NCBI GenBank assembly: GCA_022837185.1
Contig: JALHJD010000060.1
Location: forward strand, 1-12,512
Direction of reading: 5' to 3'
From: Desulfobacteraceae bacterium
GTDB lineage: Bacteria > Desulfobacterota > Desulfobulbia > Desulfobulbales > Desulfobulbaceae
Length of the DNA: 12,512 nucleotides
Made by a program: the position numbers and the translations under genes. Under the pieces are notes generated by a model, which was given only the letters and a program-made list of their open reading frames with translations, had not been told where the DNA came from and made no database searches. Below, piece by piece: positions 1 through 7,206 of the stretch; within the stretch, counting starts at the first letter, position 1, and the number at the start of each line of letters is the position of its first letter.

Positions 1-2
1 AC

Positions 3-1781
3 CAGATAGCGGCCGGGGAAGTGGTCGAGCGGCCTGCCTCGGTGGTCAAGGAGCTCGTGGAGAACAGCCTCGATGCCGGAGCGGGGCGGATAGCCGTCCA
101 GGTCGAGGGCAGCGGCACCCGCCTGATCAGGGTGATTGACGACGGTGAAGGGATGAACGCGGACGATGTCCTGCTTTCCCTGGAGCGCCACGCGACCAGT
201 AAGCTGGGCCCCGAGGGCGGCCTGGCAAAAATTTCAACCCTCGGTTTCCGTGGGGAGGCCCTGCCCAGCATCGGTTCCGTTGCCTGGCTGACGCTCTGGT
301 CGAGGCCCTCGGGCCGGCCCACCGGCACCAGGGCGGAGATCAGGTACGGGGTCCTGCGGGATGTGCAGGAAGCGGGGTGCGCCAGGGGCACAGTGGTCGA
401 GGTGCGCCACCTGTTCGGCAATGTCCCGGCCCGCAGGAAATTCCTCAAGAGCGCCCGGACCGAACTGCACCACATTGCGGAAGTCCTGCGCGGCCAGGCC
501 CTGGGGCACGCGGGGACGGCGTTTTCCCTGGAATCGGAGGGCCGCCCGGTTGTCAATCTGGCCGGCAGAGATGATCTTGAGGCCCGTATTCTGGACCTGT
601 ATCCCGAAAGGGAGTTCTGGCTGCGCCTCGGGCCGATGGGCGGCGCGGGCGGGTTCCGCCTGCAGGGATTCCTGTTTCATCCCGGGTCAGGTTCCGCGGG
701 GAGTGGTGACCGGCTCCGCATCCTGGTCAACTCCAGGCCTGTCCAGGACCGCATGATCCGTCACGCGGTCATGGAAGGGCTGCACGGATTTCTCATGAAG
801 GGACGGGCACCGGCCGGGGTCCTGCTGCTGACGGCCCCCCCGGAGCAGATTGACGTCAATGTCCACCCCGCCAAGCTGGAGATCCGCTTCCGGCGTTCCG
901 CCGATATCCACCGCTTCATCGTCCAGGCCGTGGCCGCCGCCCTGGGACAATACCAGGATGCGGTCCGGTCCGATCTTTTTGCCGTGCCGCCGTCCGTGGA
1001 TGCCGGGAGGACTTCGTCGGCCGCAAGTGCAGCCGCGCCGCCCGCCGCCCCGGAACCTGGACCGGAGCTTTTCCGCGGTTTGCAGGGGGGCACGGTGACC
1101 GCTGAACCCGGTGCCGGCCTCCGGCCGGGGAGGGAGGCGGGGACAGGCGGTTCCGCCGTCCGGGGCCTGCGGGAAGGGGAGAGGGGGGCGGTGTTCGCCG
1201 GTCTCACCCTGATAGGCACTCTCGCCGATCTCTACCTCATCTGTGAAAAGGATGGGGAGCTGGTGATTATCGATCAGCATGCCGCCCACGAACGCATCCT
1301 CTACCAGCAGCTGCGGGCAGGATACGTGCGGCGGCAAGCGGCCGGCCAGAACCTGGTGTTCCCCCTGACCCTGGAACTCGCCCCGAACTTGAGCGAGGCG
1401 GCTGCGGCCCACGTTCCCGACCTCGAACGGCTGGGGTTCGGCATCGAGCATTTCGGAGACGAGACCTGGGTGATCAAATCCGTCCCTGCTCCGCTGGGCA
1501 CGGCGGACCCCCGGGAACTCCTCGTCGAGGCCGTGGAACTGCTGGCCGCCGGATCCGGCGGCACGGAGGGCGGCGCGGTCCCGGAGCGGGTGGAACAGCT
1601 GATGGCGACCATGGCCTGCAAGGCCGCGGTCAAGGGCGGCAGCCGGCTTGCCCCGCGCGAGTTGCTCGAACTGCTTGCCCGGATGCGGGAAACGGACGTT
1701 TTTTCCCATTGCCCCCACGGCCGTCCGGTTTTCCGGCGATTTTCCCGCCGGGAAATAGCCCGGTGGTTCAACCGGACGTAA
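3..1781 (+). CDS. mutL: DNA mismatch repair protein MutL (5' end outside window)
   Basis: MutL links mismatch recognition by MutS to downstream repair. The reading frame is open from base 3 (QIAAGEVVERPASVVKELVE), so by comparison with the family about 12 N-terminal residues lie outside the window; 592 codons are visible. The N-terminal GHKL ATPase shows the ELVENSLDAGA, DDGEGM and TLGFRGEAL motifs. An Ala/Pro/Gly-rich linker covers roughly bases 960-1190. The C-terminal dimerisation/endonuclease domain has DQHAAHERILYQ (1272-1307), ACK (near 1615) and CPHGRP (1710-1727), as in MutL proteins that nick DNA and unlike E. coli MutL. QNLVFPL (near 1347) resembles the sliding-clamp-binding motif. 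The last acidic position of the DQHA motif is Gln rather than the usual Glu. The gene ends 149 bp before the stop of the convergent Sel1-repeat gene. Confidence 0.96.
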   Translation, partial: QIAAGEVVERPASVVKELVENSLDAGAGRIAVQVEGSGTRLIRVIDDGEGMNADDVLLSLERHATSKLGPEGGLAKISTLGFRGEALPSIGSVAWLTLWSRPSGRPTGTRAEIRYGVLRDVQEAGCARGTVVEVRHLFGNVPARRKFLKSARTELHHIAEVLRGQALGHAGTAFSLESEGRPVVNLAGRDDLEARILDLYPEREFWLRLGPMGGAGGFRLQGFLFHPGSGSAGSGDRLRILVNSRPVQDRMIRHAVMEGLHGFLMKGRAPAGVLLLTAPPEQIDVNVHPAKLEIRFRRSADIHRFIVQAVAAALGQYQDAVRSDLFAVPPSVDAGRTSSAASAAAPPAAPEPGPELFRGLQGGTVTAEPGAGLRPGREAGTGGSAVRGLREGERGAVFAGLTLIGTLADLYLICEKDGELVIIDQHAAHERILYQQLRAGYVRRQAAGQNLVFPLTLELAPNLSEAAAAHVPDLERLGFGIEHFGDETWVIKSVPAPLGTADPRELLVEAVELLAAGSGGTEGGAVPERVEQLMATMACKAAVKGGSRLAPRELLELLARMRETDVFSHCPHGRPVFRRFSRREIARWFNRT

Positions 1782-1806
1782 GTGATGCGGCCCGGTTCCC
1801 CGGCCC

Positions 1807-1849
1807 GCCCGCAGGAGCATGATCTGCCGGTGCTTCGGCAGAATCGGGC
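1807..1849. terminator. Hairpin between convergent mutL and Sel1-repeat gene (weak terminator candidate)
   Basis: A perfect 7-bp stem (TCTGCCG at 1823-1829, CGGCAGA at 1836-1842) with a 6-nt loop is nested in an outer GCCCG/CGGGC pair (1807-1811, 1845-1849). It sits between two genes that converge, where a bidirectional terminator would be expected. Neither strand has a clear T-run after the stem, so intrinsic termination is uncertain. Confidence 0.3.
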
Positions 1850-1930
1850 TTGAAAACGCCGGATTGGGGGGGGATGCCGGCCGAAGCCCATGCCATGCCG
1901 GGCGGTGCGGCACTCCGGCTTCCCGTCCGG

Positions 1931-2533
1931 CTACGGATTTTTCCGCCGTTGCCGGATCTCCCGGCGCAGCAGCTCCCCCAACTCTTCGGCCCGGGCCCTG
2001 CCCGCGGCGTCAAGCAGGCGGGCGGCGGCGTCCCTGTTGGCCAGAGCCTCCGGATAACCGTGCTCCGCCGCCAGGGTGAGCCAGGCGTAGGCCTGGACCG
2101 GATCGGGTCCGGGATCAGAACTTTCCAGGTGGAGGAGGCCGAGATGAAACTGGGCCATGGGCAGGTCCTGGACGGCGGCCCGCCGGTACCAGTAGGCGGC
2201 CTCAATCGAGCTTTGGCCGACGGCGCTGCCGAATTCGTACTTGATGCCCAGGGCGTGGCAGGCGGCGGCCAGATCCTGCTCCGCCGCCTTTCTGAGCCAG
2301 TAAACGGCCTTTTCCTCGTCGCGGGAGAGGTTGTTGCCGAGATCGTACATCATGGCCAGCGAGTACTGGGCCTCGGCATCCCCGGCTTCGGCCAGCAGTC
2401 TGACTTCCCGGTGGAATTCGTCGATAATCCTGTCCTGACCGCATTCCAGGGCCTGGGGGACAAGCAGGAGGATACAGAAAAATATCGGAAGGCACCTTAC
2501 AGAACCCGGAAAACCTGGTATATTTCTTTTCAT
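1931..2533 (-). CDS. Secreted Sel1-repeat (TPR-like) protein
   Basis: This 200-residue protein has three Sel1-like helical repeats at roughly residues 53-88, 89-124 and 125-161, with signatures such as AEAQYSLAMMYDLG, AVYWLRKAAEQ, AAYWYRRAA and AYAWLTLAAEHGYPEAL. Such repeats are protein-interaction scaffolds. The N-terminus (MKRN, then a hydrophobic run LPIFFCILLLVP, residues 15-26) looks like a Sec signal peptide, suggesting export. ALEC at residues 28-31 ends in Cys but is a poor lipobox. I chose the ATG at 2533 because it gives a compact signal peptide; an in-frame ATG at 2554 adds seven residues, and neither has a clear Shine-Dalgarno. It diverges from the VanZ-like gene. The specific partner or function cannot be told from sequence. 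Confidence 0.82.
   Translation of the reverse strand: MKRNIPGFPGSVRCLPIFFCILLLVPQALECGQDRIIDEFHREVRLLAEAGDAEAQYSLAMMYDLGNNLSRDEEKAVYWLRKAAEQDLAAACHALGIKYEFGSAVGQSSIEAAYWYRRAAVQDLPMAQFHLGLLHLESSDPGPDPVQAYAWLTLAAEHGYPEALANRDAAARLLDAAGRARAEELGELLRREIRQRRKNP
2497..2524 (+). promoter_or_regulatory. Candidate sigma-70 promoter for the VanZ-like/endoV-like pair
   Basis: TTACAG (2497-2502), a 16-nt spacer, then TATATT (2519-2524) point rightward. The start site would be near 2531, about 50 nt before the VanZ-like GTG. It lies inside the 5' end of the divergent Sel1-repeat gene. The call rests on motif match only. Confidence 0.35.
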
Positions 2534-2570
2534 TGCAGGCAGGAAGAAAGCCATCGTACTGTTTGGGCCA

Positions 2571-2583
2571 AGGAGGAACGGTG
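2571..2583 (+). promoter_or_regulatory. Ribosome binding site fixing the VanZ-like GTG start
   Basis: AGGAGG at 2571-2576 lies 4 nt before GTG 2581. The frame stays open upstream to an ATG at 2533, but that start has no comparable site and would overlap the divergent gene's start. Confidence 0.7.
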
Positions 2584-3468
2584 CCCGGTCAGAGTCAAAC
2601 GCCCCCCAAGGATCCGCCCGCCGTCGGGAAAGAACTCCCGGGAGCGCTTCTTTTTCTTCTCCATGCCGGGTGTTTCCTGCTGGTCGTCCTGTACGTCAAC
2701 CTGTTCCAGGCCTGGGCCTGGCTGGTTGCCAGGCTGGGTCAGGGTGTGGTTGCCTCCTTCCTTCCCGTGGCGGTCACCCTGGCCGTTCTGCTGGTCATCG
2801 GCTTTTTTTTCGCCCACCGGGTCAACCGGGGATACACCATCAACCTGATTTTCATCGGCCTCGGCATGGTCGGGGCGTTTCTCGCCCTGGCGGTTCCGGA
2901 TTCCTCCGTGCCGGTCAAACGAATCCATGTCGCCGAATATATAATCCTTTCCTTTCTGGTCCGCTACACTTTAAGCCGTCGCCTCCGGGGCGCGGACCTC
3001 ACCCTGTTCACGGCCCTGGTCACCATACTGCTGGGCATCCATGACGAAATGCTGCAGGGGCTCCATGCCCTGCGCTATTACGGCTGGCGCGACATTCTTG
3101 TCAACGGCCTGGCCGGCCTGAGTGGGGCACTGCTCGGGCACGGGCTCTACTGTTTCGTCCGCCCGCCGCGGCCCGGCAGCGCGGTGCGGACCGGCCCGGT
3201 GTTTTCGCCCGGCCTTGTGCTGCTGTACCTGCTTCTGGCCGCGGCGACGGTCTGGCTGGTGGTGGCGCTGTTCTTGCAGCGGGGCGGAGTGTTTTCCATC
3301 CTGTCCTTCCTTCCCCTGGCCGCCGCCTCCCTGCTCACACTTTACCGGCATCCGGAATATATTCTTACCACCCGACGGCACCACGGTCTGCAGGCTGTCT
3401 GGTGGCTGGCCTCGGCATTGCCGGTCTATCCCCTGCTGGCGAACTGGACGGGGAGGGAATTCCTCTGA
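2581..3468 (+). CDS. VanZ-family multi-pass membrane protein
   Basis: The 295-residue protein is strongly hydrophobic, with about eight or nine predicted membrane segments (for example around residues 21-38, 58-78, 86-104, 142-152, 172-190, 209-231, 236-254 and 272-288). The VanZ family pattern is visible: K113-x-x-H116-x-x-E119-Y in one segment, then D155-E-x-x-Q159 and R170-D171-x-x-x-N175 with small Gly residues after it. VanZ homologues are linked to glycopeptide (teicoplanin) tolerance in enterococci, but most chromosomal members have no assigned role. The C-terminal third after residue 195 adds further membrane segments to the core. Start is GTG 2581 by its ribosome binding site. It is followed after 23 bp by the endonuclease V-like gene, probably in one transcript. 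Confidence 0.8.
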   Translation: MPGQSQTPPKDPPAVGKELPGALLFLLHAGCFLLVVLYVNLFQAWAWLVARLGQGVVASFLPVAVTLAVLLVIGFFFAHRVNRGYTINLIFIGLGMVGAFLALAVPDSSVPVKRIHVAEYIILSFLVRYTLSRRLRGADLTLFTALVTILLGIHDEMLQGLHALRYYGWRDILVNGLAGLSGALLGHGLYCFVRPPRPGSAVRTGPVFSPGLVLLYLLLAAATVWLVVALFLQRGGVFSILSFLPLAAASLLTLYRHPEYILTTRRHHGLQAVWWLASALPVYPLLANWTGREFL

Positions 3469-3491
3469 CCGCCGCCGTGCCGGAGGTGTCC

Positions 3492-4046
3492 ATGAAGATC
3501 GCCCTTGATGTCGCCTACCATCATCGCCATGCCGTGGCCGGCCTGGTCCGCTTCAGGGAATGGGATGCCGACCGGCCGGTTTCGGGCAGGACAATCGTCT
3601 GTCCGGCTCCGGGGCCCTATGTTCCGGGAGAATTCTACAGAAGGGAGCTGCCCTGCCTGATCCGGGCTCTGGAATCGATCCCGCCCGATTATTCCCACGT
3701 GCTGATCGACGGCTATGTTCATCTGCGCCGTCCCCGTGTCAAGGGATTGGGGCGGTATCTGTACGAATACCTTGCCGGCAGGGCGGTTGTCATCGGCGTG
3801 GCCAAAAGCCCCCTGGCAATGGCCCGGGACTTCGTGCCGGTCCTCAGGGGCCGGAGCAGGCGGCCGCTGTATGTTTCGGCGATGGGGACGGACCTGGAGA
3901 CCGCGGCCGCTGTTGTGGCGAACATGCATGGGAGGTACAGGCTGCCGACCATGACCAAACTCGCGGACAGCCTGGCCAGGCGGGCATCGTCAGAAACGAC
4001 GGGCAATGGAGATGAAGAACACCGTTTTGCCCTCGGCTGTGGTTGA
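3492..4046 (+). CDS. Endonuclease V-like protein, short divergent form
   Basis: This 184-residue protein has the endonuclease V fold signatures in order: D6 in ALDVAYH, YVPGEF with E52 in RREL, D73 in LIDGYVHL, K105 in IGVAKSPL, YVSAMG at 127-132 and YRLP near 149. Classical endonuclease V (Nfi) cleaves next to deoxyinosine in DNA, or inosine in RNA. Here the usual VDGHG/VDGNG-x-x-HPRR stretch is replaced by IDGYVHLRRPR, and the GH of the SVGH motif, whose His binds metal in the T. maritima enzyme, reads MG. The activity is therefore uncertain. I chose ATG 3492 because GGAGG (3482-3486) precedes it by 5 nt; the frame is open further upstream without family similarity. Residues after about 165 are low-conservation tail and overlap the convergent kinase gene by 57 bp. 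Confidence 0.78.
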   Translation: MKIALDVAYHHRHAVAGLVRFREWDADRPVSGRTIVCPAPGPYVPGEFYRRELPCLIRALESIPPDYSHVLIDGYVHLRRPRVKGLGRYLYEYLAGRAVVIGVAKSPLAMARDFVPVLRGRSRRPLYVSAMGTDLETAAAVVANMHGRYRLPTMTKLADSLARRASSETTGNGDEEHRFALGCG

Positions 4047-5288
4047 GAGCCAGGCTTCTCCCCGGTGCCGCCTGGCGATCTCCCTGACGATGGCCAGGCC
4101 GAGCCCGGTCCCGTAAACCTGGGGCAGATCCGGGCGGCGGATGAATTCCTCGAAAATGACCTGTTCATTTTCCCGCCGGATAGGCCGGCCGTCATTTTCC
4201 ACTGTCAGGATATGGTGCTGTCCCGTTGCCTGGTATCCCATGGCGATCCGGCTCAGGGTGTCGCCGCCGTATTTGAGCGCGTTGTCCACCAGGTTGCGCA
4301 ACGCCCTGAGCAGTCCTGTTTTATGGCCGAGAATCCGGGGGGTTTCGATGTCGGGCTCAAGCCAGCGCACCCGCTGGTTTTCGAACCGGGAGGCAAATTC
4401 CAGACGGATGGTTTCCCACAGCTCCTCGAGCTGCAGGGCCTCGAGATCCCACTTGCGATCCTGCGAGGAGAGGTAGATGTTGATGTCGGCCGCGAGCAGG
4501 GCTATCTGTTCGGCATCCCGCATGATCAGCTCGCAGAACCGCTCCCCCTTTTCGTCCAGGACATCCCGGTACCGTTCCCTGAGCAGCCGGGCCATCCCGC
4601 ATGCCGAAACAGCCGGGCTCTTGAGGTCATGGGCGATGGTATTGGCGAACCGCTTTATTTTCCAGGAATTGCTGACCAGTTTCTCTTCAGCTTCCCTGTG
4701 CAGGAAGATCCGCCACATTCCGTCCAGCAGGAGGCGCAGCTGCTCAAGATCAAGATCGTCATAGGGAGCGGCCTTGTTGCCGACCGTCAGTAAGGCGGCC
4801 ACCCTGCCGTTATGCCGATGGGGAACGGCCAGCAGCCTGCGGATGGCCAGGTGTCCCTCCGGAATTCCTTTTTTCAAGGGCAGCGGGGCGGAATAGTCGT
4901 TGAGCAGCAAGGGCTGCCCGTTGCGTACCGGTTCTCCGATGATGCCGGCATCGGCAGAATAAAATTCGATGGGCTTCAGGCGGGTCGCGCATTGGGTCAG
5001 TACATTCCTGGACCAGGATTGGACGCGCATGACGGGGTCGTCGTCACTGATGAATCCGAGGAAGCCGATGGGGCTGGCAGTCAGTTGCAGGCCGGTGTCG
5101 AGGACAAGATCGCAGATCTCCTGTTTCGACAGTTCCTTCTCCTCGTGCAGCCTGAGCAGGGTCGAAAGGCGCAGTTCGTTGAGCGGCGATTGTCCGGACA
5201 GGTCTGTCATGGCAGCGGAAACATTTTCCCTGCCGGACCGCAGAGGAGAAGGGAGGGGCAACCGGTCGGACCGCGACAGGCCCTCCAT
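3990..5288 (-). CDS. GAF-domain sensor histidine kinase (soluble, orphan)
   Basis: The 432-residue protein has an N-terminal GAF-type sensory domain (about residues 38-200) and a histidine kinase core. The H-box is IAHDLKSP with H220 as phosphoacceptor. The ATPase domain shows the N-box LRNLVDNALKYG (329-340), G1 ENDGRPI, the F-box-like EEFIRR and G2 GTGLGLAIVREIARRH. No membrane segments are seen, so it should sense a cytoplasmic ligand or state. No response regulator lies in the window. It is downstream of ftsH on the same strand with an 85-bp gap. The start is uncertain: the ATG at 5288 gives an N-terminus rich in Arg/Ser/Pro, and the in-frame ATG at 5210 (MTDLSGQ) removes 26 such residues and may be the true start; neither has a clear ribosome site. 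Its 3' end overlaps the endonuclease V-like gene. Confidence 0.88.
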   Translation of the reverse strand: MEGLSRSDRLPLPSPLRSGRENVSAAMTDLSGQSPLNELRLSTLLRLHEEKELSKQEICDLVLDTGLQLTASPIGFLGFISDDDPVMRVQSWSRNVLTQCATRLKPIEFYSADAGIIGEPVRNGQPLLLNDYSAPLPLKKGIPEGHLAIRRLLAVPHRHNGRVAALLTVGNKAAPYDDLDLEQLRLLLDGMWRIFLHREAEEKLVSNSWKIKRFANTIAHDLKSPAVSACGMARLLRERYRDVLDEKGERFCELIMRDAEQIALLAADINIYLSSQDRKWDLEALQLEELWETIRLEFASRFENQRVRWLEPDIETPRILGHKTGLLRALRNLVDNALKYGGDTLSRIAMGYQATGQHHILTVENDGRPIRRENEQVIFEEFIRRPDLPQVYGTGLGLAIVREIARRHRGEAWLSTTAEGKTVFFISIARRF

Positions 5289-5373
5289 CCGGAGATCAGC
5301 CCCGGGGGGGGATAATTTTCCGGTTCAGCGGGCGGCACCATTGTTTCTGTGGTCGCTTCCATGCCGAAACAGG

Positions 5374-7206
5374 TCAGGTCGCCGGCTCTTCTTCCCGGCC
5401 CGGCAACTCCGTCCCCTGCATGATCTGCTTCAGTTCCTCACCGCTGATTTTTTCCTTCTCCAGCAGGACCTGCACCGCTTTTTCAATGGTGTCGCGCTGC
5501 CCGGCGAGGATGTTGAGCGCCACCTGGTACTGTTCATCGATGATTTTTTTCACTTCCTCATCGATCTTGCGGGCGGTCGCCTCGCTGTACTCGCCCCGCT
5601 GGGAAAGGCCCGGCATCAGAAACTGCCCCTTGGACTCCCCCTTCAGGTAGACCTGCCCCATCTGTTCGCTCATGCCGTATTCGATCACCATCGACCGGGC
5701 GATGTCGGCAGCCTTGGCCAGATCGTTGTGCGCCCCCGTGGAGATCTCGTTGAACACGGTTTGTTCCGCGGCCCTGCCGCCGAGCAGGGTGGCGATTTTG
5801 TTCAGCAGCTCGGTTTTGCTCATCAGGTATCGGTCCTCGGTCGGGAGCTGCATGGTATAGCCGAGGGCGGCTATACCCCGGGGCACGATGGTGATTTTCT
5901 GCACCGGGTCCGTATCCGGCAGGGACATGGAGACGATGGCATGGCCGAGTTCATGATAGGCGACTATATTTCGCTCCTTCTTGTTGATGAGACGGTTTTT
6001 CTTCTCCAGGCCGGCCACCACCCGTTCAACCGCCTCTTCGAACTGGGCCATCTCCACCCGCTCCTTCCTGCTGCGGACGGCGAGCAGGGTGGCCTCGTTT
6101 ACCAGGTTGGCCAGGTCGGCGCCGACCATGCCCGCGGTCATCGCCGCCAGCCGGTCGACATCGAGGTCCCCTATCCGCTTCACCTTCCGGAGATGGACTT
6201 CAAGGATTTTTTTCCGCCCTTCCTTGTCGGGACGGTCGACAAGGACCTGGCGGTCGAACCGGCCCGGCCGCAGGAGCGCGGGATCAAGCACTTCCGGCCG
6301 ATTGGTGGCGGCCATGAGGATGACGCCGATGTTGGAGTCAAAGCCGTCCAGTTCAACCAGGAGCTGGTTCAGCGTCTGCTCCCGTTCGTCATGGCCGCCG
6401 TAGCCCCCGATTCCCCTGGCCTTGCCCAGGGCGTCGAGCTCGTCGATGAAAATGATGCAGGGAGCATTTTTCTTGGCCTCCTCGAACATGTCGCGGACCC
6501 TGGCGGCGCCGAGGCCGACGAACATTTCGACGAATTCTGAACCGCTTATGCTGAAGAACGGCACATTGCTTTCACCGGCAACCGCCTTGGCCAGCATGGT
6601 CTTGCCGGTGCCGGGCGGGCCGACCAGCAGCAGGCCCTTGGGCATCTGGCCGCCGAAGTCGGTGAACTTGTCGGGATTTTTCAGGAATTCAATGATCTCT
6701 TCCAGCTCGACCTTGGCCTCGTCCACGCCGGCCACATCATCGAAGGTGATGCCGGTGGCCTCCTGCTTGTAGATTTTGGCCTTGCTTTTGCCGAGCGACA
6801 TGAACCCCGGCTGCTGCGGCATCATTTTCTTCATCAGGAAAAACCAGACTCCGAGGAAGATGAACACCGGCAGGAGCCACGAAATAATGTCCCGCAGAAA
6901 GGTAGATTCAATGGTGCCGGAATATTTGACATGGTGGGCGCTGAGCAGTTCGGAGATCTCCGGGTCGACCTTGACGGTCTTGAAGTACTGTTCTTTGCCG
7001 TTTTCACTCTCCGCCTTGAGCCTTCCCTGGATTTCGTTGGCGGTGATGGCGACCTCTGCGACTTTTCCCTGCTCCAGGTACTGGAGAAATTCGCTGTACG
7101 GGAGCGTTTTGACCGCAAAGGAGCCGGCCAGGTAGTTCTGCACGATGAGCACAATCCAGATGCCGATGATGAAATACCAGATGGAAAATTTATAATGTTT
7201 TTTCAT
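5374..7206 (-). CDS. ftsH: ATP-dependent zinc metalloprotease FtsH
   Basis: FtsH is a hexameric inner-membrane AAA+ protease that degrades misfolded membrane and some cytosolic proteins. The 610-residue protein has two membrane segments (about 8-26 and 107-125) around a periplasmic domain. It has Walker A GPPGTGKT (196-203), pore loop FVEMFVG (225-231), Walker B IIFIDE (251-256), the second region of homology around [18 protein letters not shown], zinc motif HELGH (418-422) and the third ligand Asp D495 in GAHNDLAKA. Length is normal for FtsH. HELGH and IDELDALGK differ slightly from the commonest forms (HEAGH, IDEIDAVGR) but keep all catalytic residues. Start is ATG 7206, with AAGGAG four nucleotides upstream and the expected MKKHYKF N-terminus; the open frame extending to 7428 is the YihY gene's shadow. 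It overlaps the upstream YihY-family gene by 17 bp. Confidence 0.97.
   Translation of the reverse strand: MKKHYKFSIWYFIIGIWIVLIVQNYLAGSFAVKTLPYSEFLQYLEQGKVAEVAITANEIQGRLKAESENGKEQYFKTVKVDPEISELLSAHHVKYSGTIESTFLRDIISWLLPVFIFLGVWFFLMKKMMPQQPGFMSLGKSKAKIYKQEATGITFDDVAGVDEAKVELEEIIEFLKNPDKFTDFGGQMPKGLLLVGPPGTGKTMLAKAVAGESNVPFFSISGSEFVEMFVGLGAARVRDMFEEAKKNAPCIIFIDELDALGKARGIGGYGGHDEREQTLNQLLVELDGFDSNIGVILMAATNRPEVLDPALLRPGRFDRQVLVDRPDKEGRKKILEVHLRKVKRIGDLDVDRLAAMTAGMVGADLANLVNEATLLAVRSRKERVEMAQFEEAVERVVAGLEKKNRLINKKERNIVAYHELGHAIVSMSLPDTDPVQKITIVPRGIAALGYTMQLPTEDRYLMSKTELLNKIATLLGGRAAEQTVFNEISTGAHNDLAKAADIARSMVIEYGMSEQMGQVYLKGESKGQFLMPGLSQRGEYSEATARKIDEEVKKIIDEQYQVALNILAGQRDTIEKAVQVLLEKEKISGEELKQIMQGTELPGREEEPAT

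Noticed and set aside
687..1913. Minus-strand open frame (408 codons) opposite mutL
   Set aside because: Antisense shadow of conserved MutL sequence, rich in Gly/Arg/Pro with no motif.
1850..2848. Plus-strand open frame (332 codons) across the Sel1-repeat and VanZ-like genes
   Set aside because: It covers the antisense of the Sel1 repeats and an out-of-frame part of the VanZ-like gene; the Sel1 repeats and membrane motifs in the other frames are far more convincing.
4969..6540. Long plus-strand open frame (523 codons) opposite the kinase and ftsH
   Set aside because: It spans two well-supported minus-strand genes and their gap and shows no recognisable domain.
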